From contig NZ_CP143867.1 in the NCBI RefSeq assembly GCF_036416795.1, forward strand, positions 1-64,000: a stretch of DNA of 64,000 bases, read 5' to 3'. The translations under genes and the position numbers were made by a program. Shown piece after piece: positions 62,072 through 64,000 of the stretch (positions are counted from its first letter, which is position 1; each line of letters begins with the position of its first letter). The notes beneath the pieces are model-generated. The model saw only the letters and a program-made list of their open reading frames with translations, made no database searches and had not been told where the DNA came from. Source of the stretch: Bacteroides sp. MSB163 (GTDB lineage: Bacteria > Bacteroidota > Bacteroidia > Bacteroidales > Bacteroidaceae).

Positions 62072-62153
62072 GGGCAAAACCAAAGTAACAAGTACATCAA
62101 ATACAGATTTATCGTATATTTGTTGCAAAGACAACCCTAAAATAGGAACAATC

Positions 62154-64000
62154 ATGCGAAGCTACAAACTTCTTCTATTCTTGCTGTGCCGGCTGCTATT
62201 CTGTATCGATGGCATGGCACAACCTTATACCTTGCGACATCTGGGCGTAGAAGACGGATTGTCGAACAATTATGTCCGCGACATTGCACAAGATAAACAA
62301 GGTTGCATCTGGGTGGCAACAGAACTTGGACTGAACCGGTTTGACGGATGCAACTTCACCACCTATAAAAGTAACAACTCACAATTAATCAATGATGCAC
62401 TAAATGTACTACTATATGACGAAACAGAAAATGTGGTATGGATAGGTGGAAAATTCGACGGTATAAGCGCATTGGACTGTTCCACTTATCAATTCTACTC
62501 TTACACATCCAGAGACGAGGTAAGGGCGGATAATATCGTGCACTTGTCTCATGCCTCCGATGGGGGAATCTGGCTGACTCCACATTACGGGAACATTGTT
62601 CATTACGATAAACATAGCCACACATTCACATCGCTCGCTGATATGGGTATAGAGAACCTAAATAAATCCAACTGGTGTTGTTTCGACGATGGAGAAGGGC
62701 ATCTTTATATCGGACACGCCCAAAGCGGAATGAGTATTATAAACCTGAAAAACAAAACAGTACGTAAACTCAGTCATACAAACAATAATCCGCAAAGTTT
62801 GCCCGGAAACAGTATTTATTCCATTTATAAAGATCATTTGCAAAACATTTGGGTAGGAACCAACAGGGGATTGGGTTTATTTAACCCGAAAACAGAAGAG
62901 TTTAGCGTATTCAGGCATGAATCCGATAACCCTCATTCTCTGATTGCCGACCATATTTACGATATCAAAGAAATGAATGACGGCACGCTATGGATTGCCA
63001 GTGATATCGGCGGAATCAGTATACTCGATTTACACAGTATAACTTTTAAGAGTCCTGAAAAGGTGCAGTTCTATAATATCACCGCGGACAATAGCAAGCA
63101 CGGGGTTACATCAGGAAATATACGCACCTTGTTACAGGATTCTTTCGGAAATATCTGGATAGGCAATTACAGTAGCGGTATAGATTTTATCAGCCACAGC
63201 CAACCGGAATTCCACATATTGCCCTATATGACCGAAAAAGGGAATATCACCAAGCACAAGCCTGTATGGGGAATCTGCAAGGATGAGAACAATCAAATCT
63301 GGCTGGGCGGTGAGAATGAAATAACATTATTCAAAGACAATAAACTCCTGAAAAGTATAGATATAACCAAACAACTTTCAAGACCATACGGACAAGTGTT
63401 TTCCATCATCAGCGACCAGCAAGGCGCATTATTACTTGGAATATACGACGACGGTCTTCTAAAATTCAATATCCGTAACGAACGTATCGAACGTATTCCA
63501 TTGGATATGGCGGATGTAGATATCATCACCTTTTTCAAAGAAAATGATGAAAAAATATGGATAGGCGCCGAATATGGAATATACAGCTACAGCAACGGTA
63601 CTCTCCGCAAAGAAGACGAAATCAACCGGTTATTGCCAGACCGATCAGTATATGGCATTCTCCGCGACAGGCAAGGTAAGTTGTGGATAGGTACTTATGG
63701 CGGAGGAATAGCTGTCCTTGACAAAGAAAACAAGCTGGTAGCCAAACTGAACAAAGGCACTCGCTTCTGCTCTAATGCCATCAATAGTCTTTACATGGAT
63801 TCTCAGGGGGGCGTATGGGCTGCCACACGCAACGGAATAGGATACATTAAAGATACAGCCCGTCCGGAAGAGTTTGAAGCATACGGTTATGAGCAAGGAC
63901 TTGAAGACACCTTCGTACGTGCCATTCAAGAAGATGCATCCGGAAATATCTGGCTCAGTACCAACGATGGAATATCCTTTTGGAACAAGCAAAAGAAGAA
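62154..64000 (+). CDS. Hybrid two-component system sensor-regulator (HTCS) of PUL 2, N-terminal part
   Basis: The gene starts at ATG 62154 and runs off the window end after 615 codons without a stop. The protein begins with a signal peptide (KLLLFLLCRLLFCIDGMAQ), followed by reg_prop propeller repeats: LGVEDGLSNNYVRDIAQDKQGCIWVATELGLNRFDG, VVWIGGKFDGISALD, IWVGTNRGLGLFNPKTEEF, LWIASDIGGISILDL, IWIGNYSSGIDFI, IWLGGENEITLF and further copies. This matches the periplasmic sensor half of the HTCS at 42958; the kinase, receiver and AraC-type domains should lie beyond 64000. Divergent from susC2, which it probably controls. Confidence 0.92.
   Translation, partial: MRSYKLLLFLLCRLLFCIDGMAQPYTLRHLGVEDGLSNNYVRDIAQDKQGCIWVATELGLNRFDGCNFTTYKSNNSQLINDALNVLLYDETENVVWIGGKFDGISALDCSTYQFYSYTSRDEVRADNIVHLSHASDGGIWLTPHYGNIVHYDKHSHTFTSLADMGIENLNKSNWCCFDDGEGHLYIGHAQSGMSIINLKNKTVRKLSHTNNNPQSLPGNSIYSIYKDHLQNIWVGTNRGLGLFNPKTEEFSVFRHESDNPHSLIADHIYDIKEMNDGTLWIASDIGGISILDLHSITFKSPEKVQFYNITADNSKHGVTSGNIRTLLQDSFGNIWIGNYSSGIDFISHSQPEFHILPYMTEKGNITKHKPVWGICKDENNQIWLGGENEITLFKDNKLLKSIDITKQLSRPYGQVFSIISDQQGALLLGIYDDGLLKFNIRNERIERIPLDMADVDIITFFKENDEKIWIGAEYGIYSYSNGTLRKEDEINRLLPDRSVYGILRDRQGKLWIGTYGGGIAVLDKENKLVAKLNKGTRFCSNAINSLYMDSQGGVWAATRNGIGYIKDTARPEEFEAYGYEQGLEDTFVRAIQEDASGNIWLSTNDGISFWNKQKK

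Overview
This window reads as the dnaA-proximal chromosome of a gut Bacteroides. Evidence: Bacteroides-type -33/-7 promoters (TTTG, 19-21 nt, TAnnTTTG) occur repeatedly; there are two SusC/SusD pairs with hybrid two-component sensors (HTCS), the RprX/RprY pair, an EF-G2 paralog, and DUF3244 and DUF6090 families. Position 1 is the first base of the dnaA start codon, as in a chromosome rotated to dnaA. The species is not determined; the plant-glycan content would suit the B. intestinalis/cellulosilyticus/ovatus type (weak inference).

Layout. 1-8313, core genes: dnaA, a nitroreductase, B12-dependent ribonucleotide reductase, 4-alpha-glucanotransferase with starch-binding domains, and dihydroneopterin aldolase. 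8336-14656, disturbed accessory region: an IS1182-family element and an IS3-family element separated by only about 130 bp, a TPR regulator gene decapitated by the IS3 element, a DUF3244 protein and a broken lipoprotein gene. 14657-29546, mostly housekeeping: an outer-membrane barrel, methylglyoxal synthase, a glycosyltransferase/lipid A-type acyltransferase/MtaB run, an acyl-CoA ligase, a decayed DUF6090 pair, the rpsF-rpsR-rplI operon, a MarR regulator, RprY/RprX and EF-G2. 29741-31460: a class-I glutamine amidotransferase lipoprotein and a secreted YhcH-family protein.

31634-64000, carbohydrate island: a GH43-like/GH35/F5-8C fusion, then PUL 1 (susC-susD-GH115 on the minus strand with a divergent HTCS) and PUL 2 (susC-susD-unknown six-hairpin-like protein-GH28-GH43-CE12/CE4-GH115 on the minus strand, with a divergent HTCS cut by the window end). 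The enzyme set points to an acetylated, uronic-acid-rich plant polymer (pectin, arabinogalactan or glucuronoxylan type). In each PUL the HTCS probably senses an imported oligosaccharide and switches on the divergent susC operon; SusC/SusD capture and import glycan, and secreted or periplasmic enzymes remove uronic acid, acetyl, galactose and galacturonate.

The least explained signal is a set of three intergenic arrays (10273-10379, 30577-30691, 61793-61906). All are built of short dyads repeating at 22 nt (two helical turns) although their arm sequences differ. In addition, 22-nt-spaced direct repeats lie next to the putative promoters of susC2 and HTCS2 and are good candidates for the HTCS operator.
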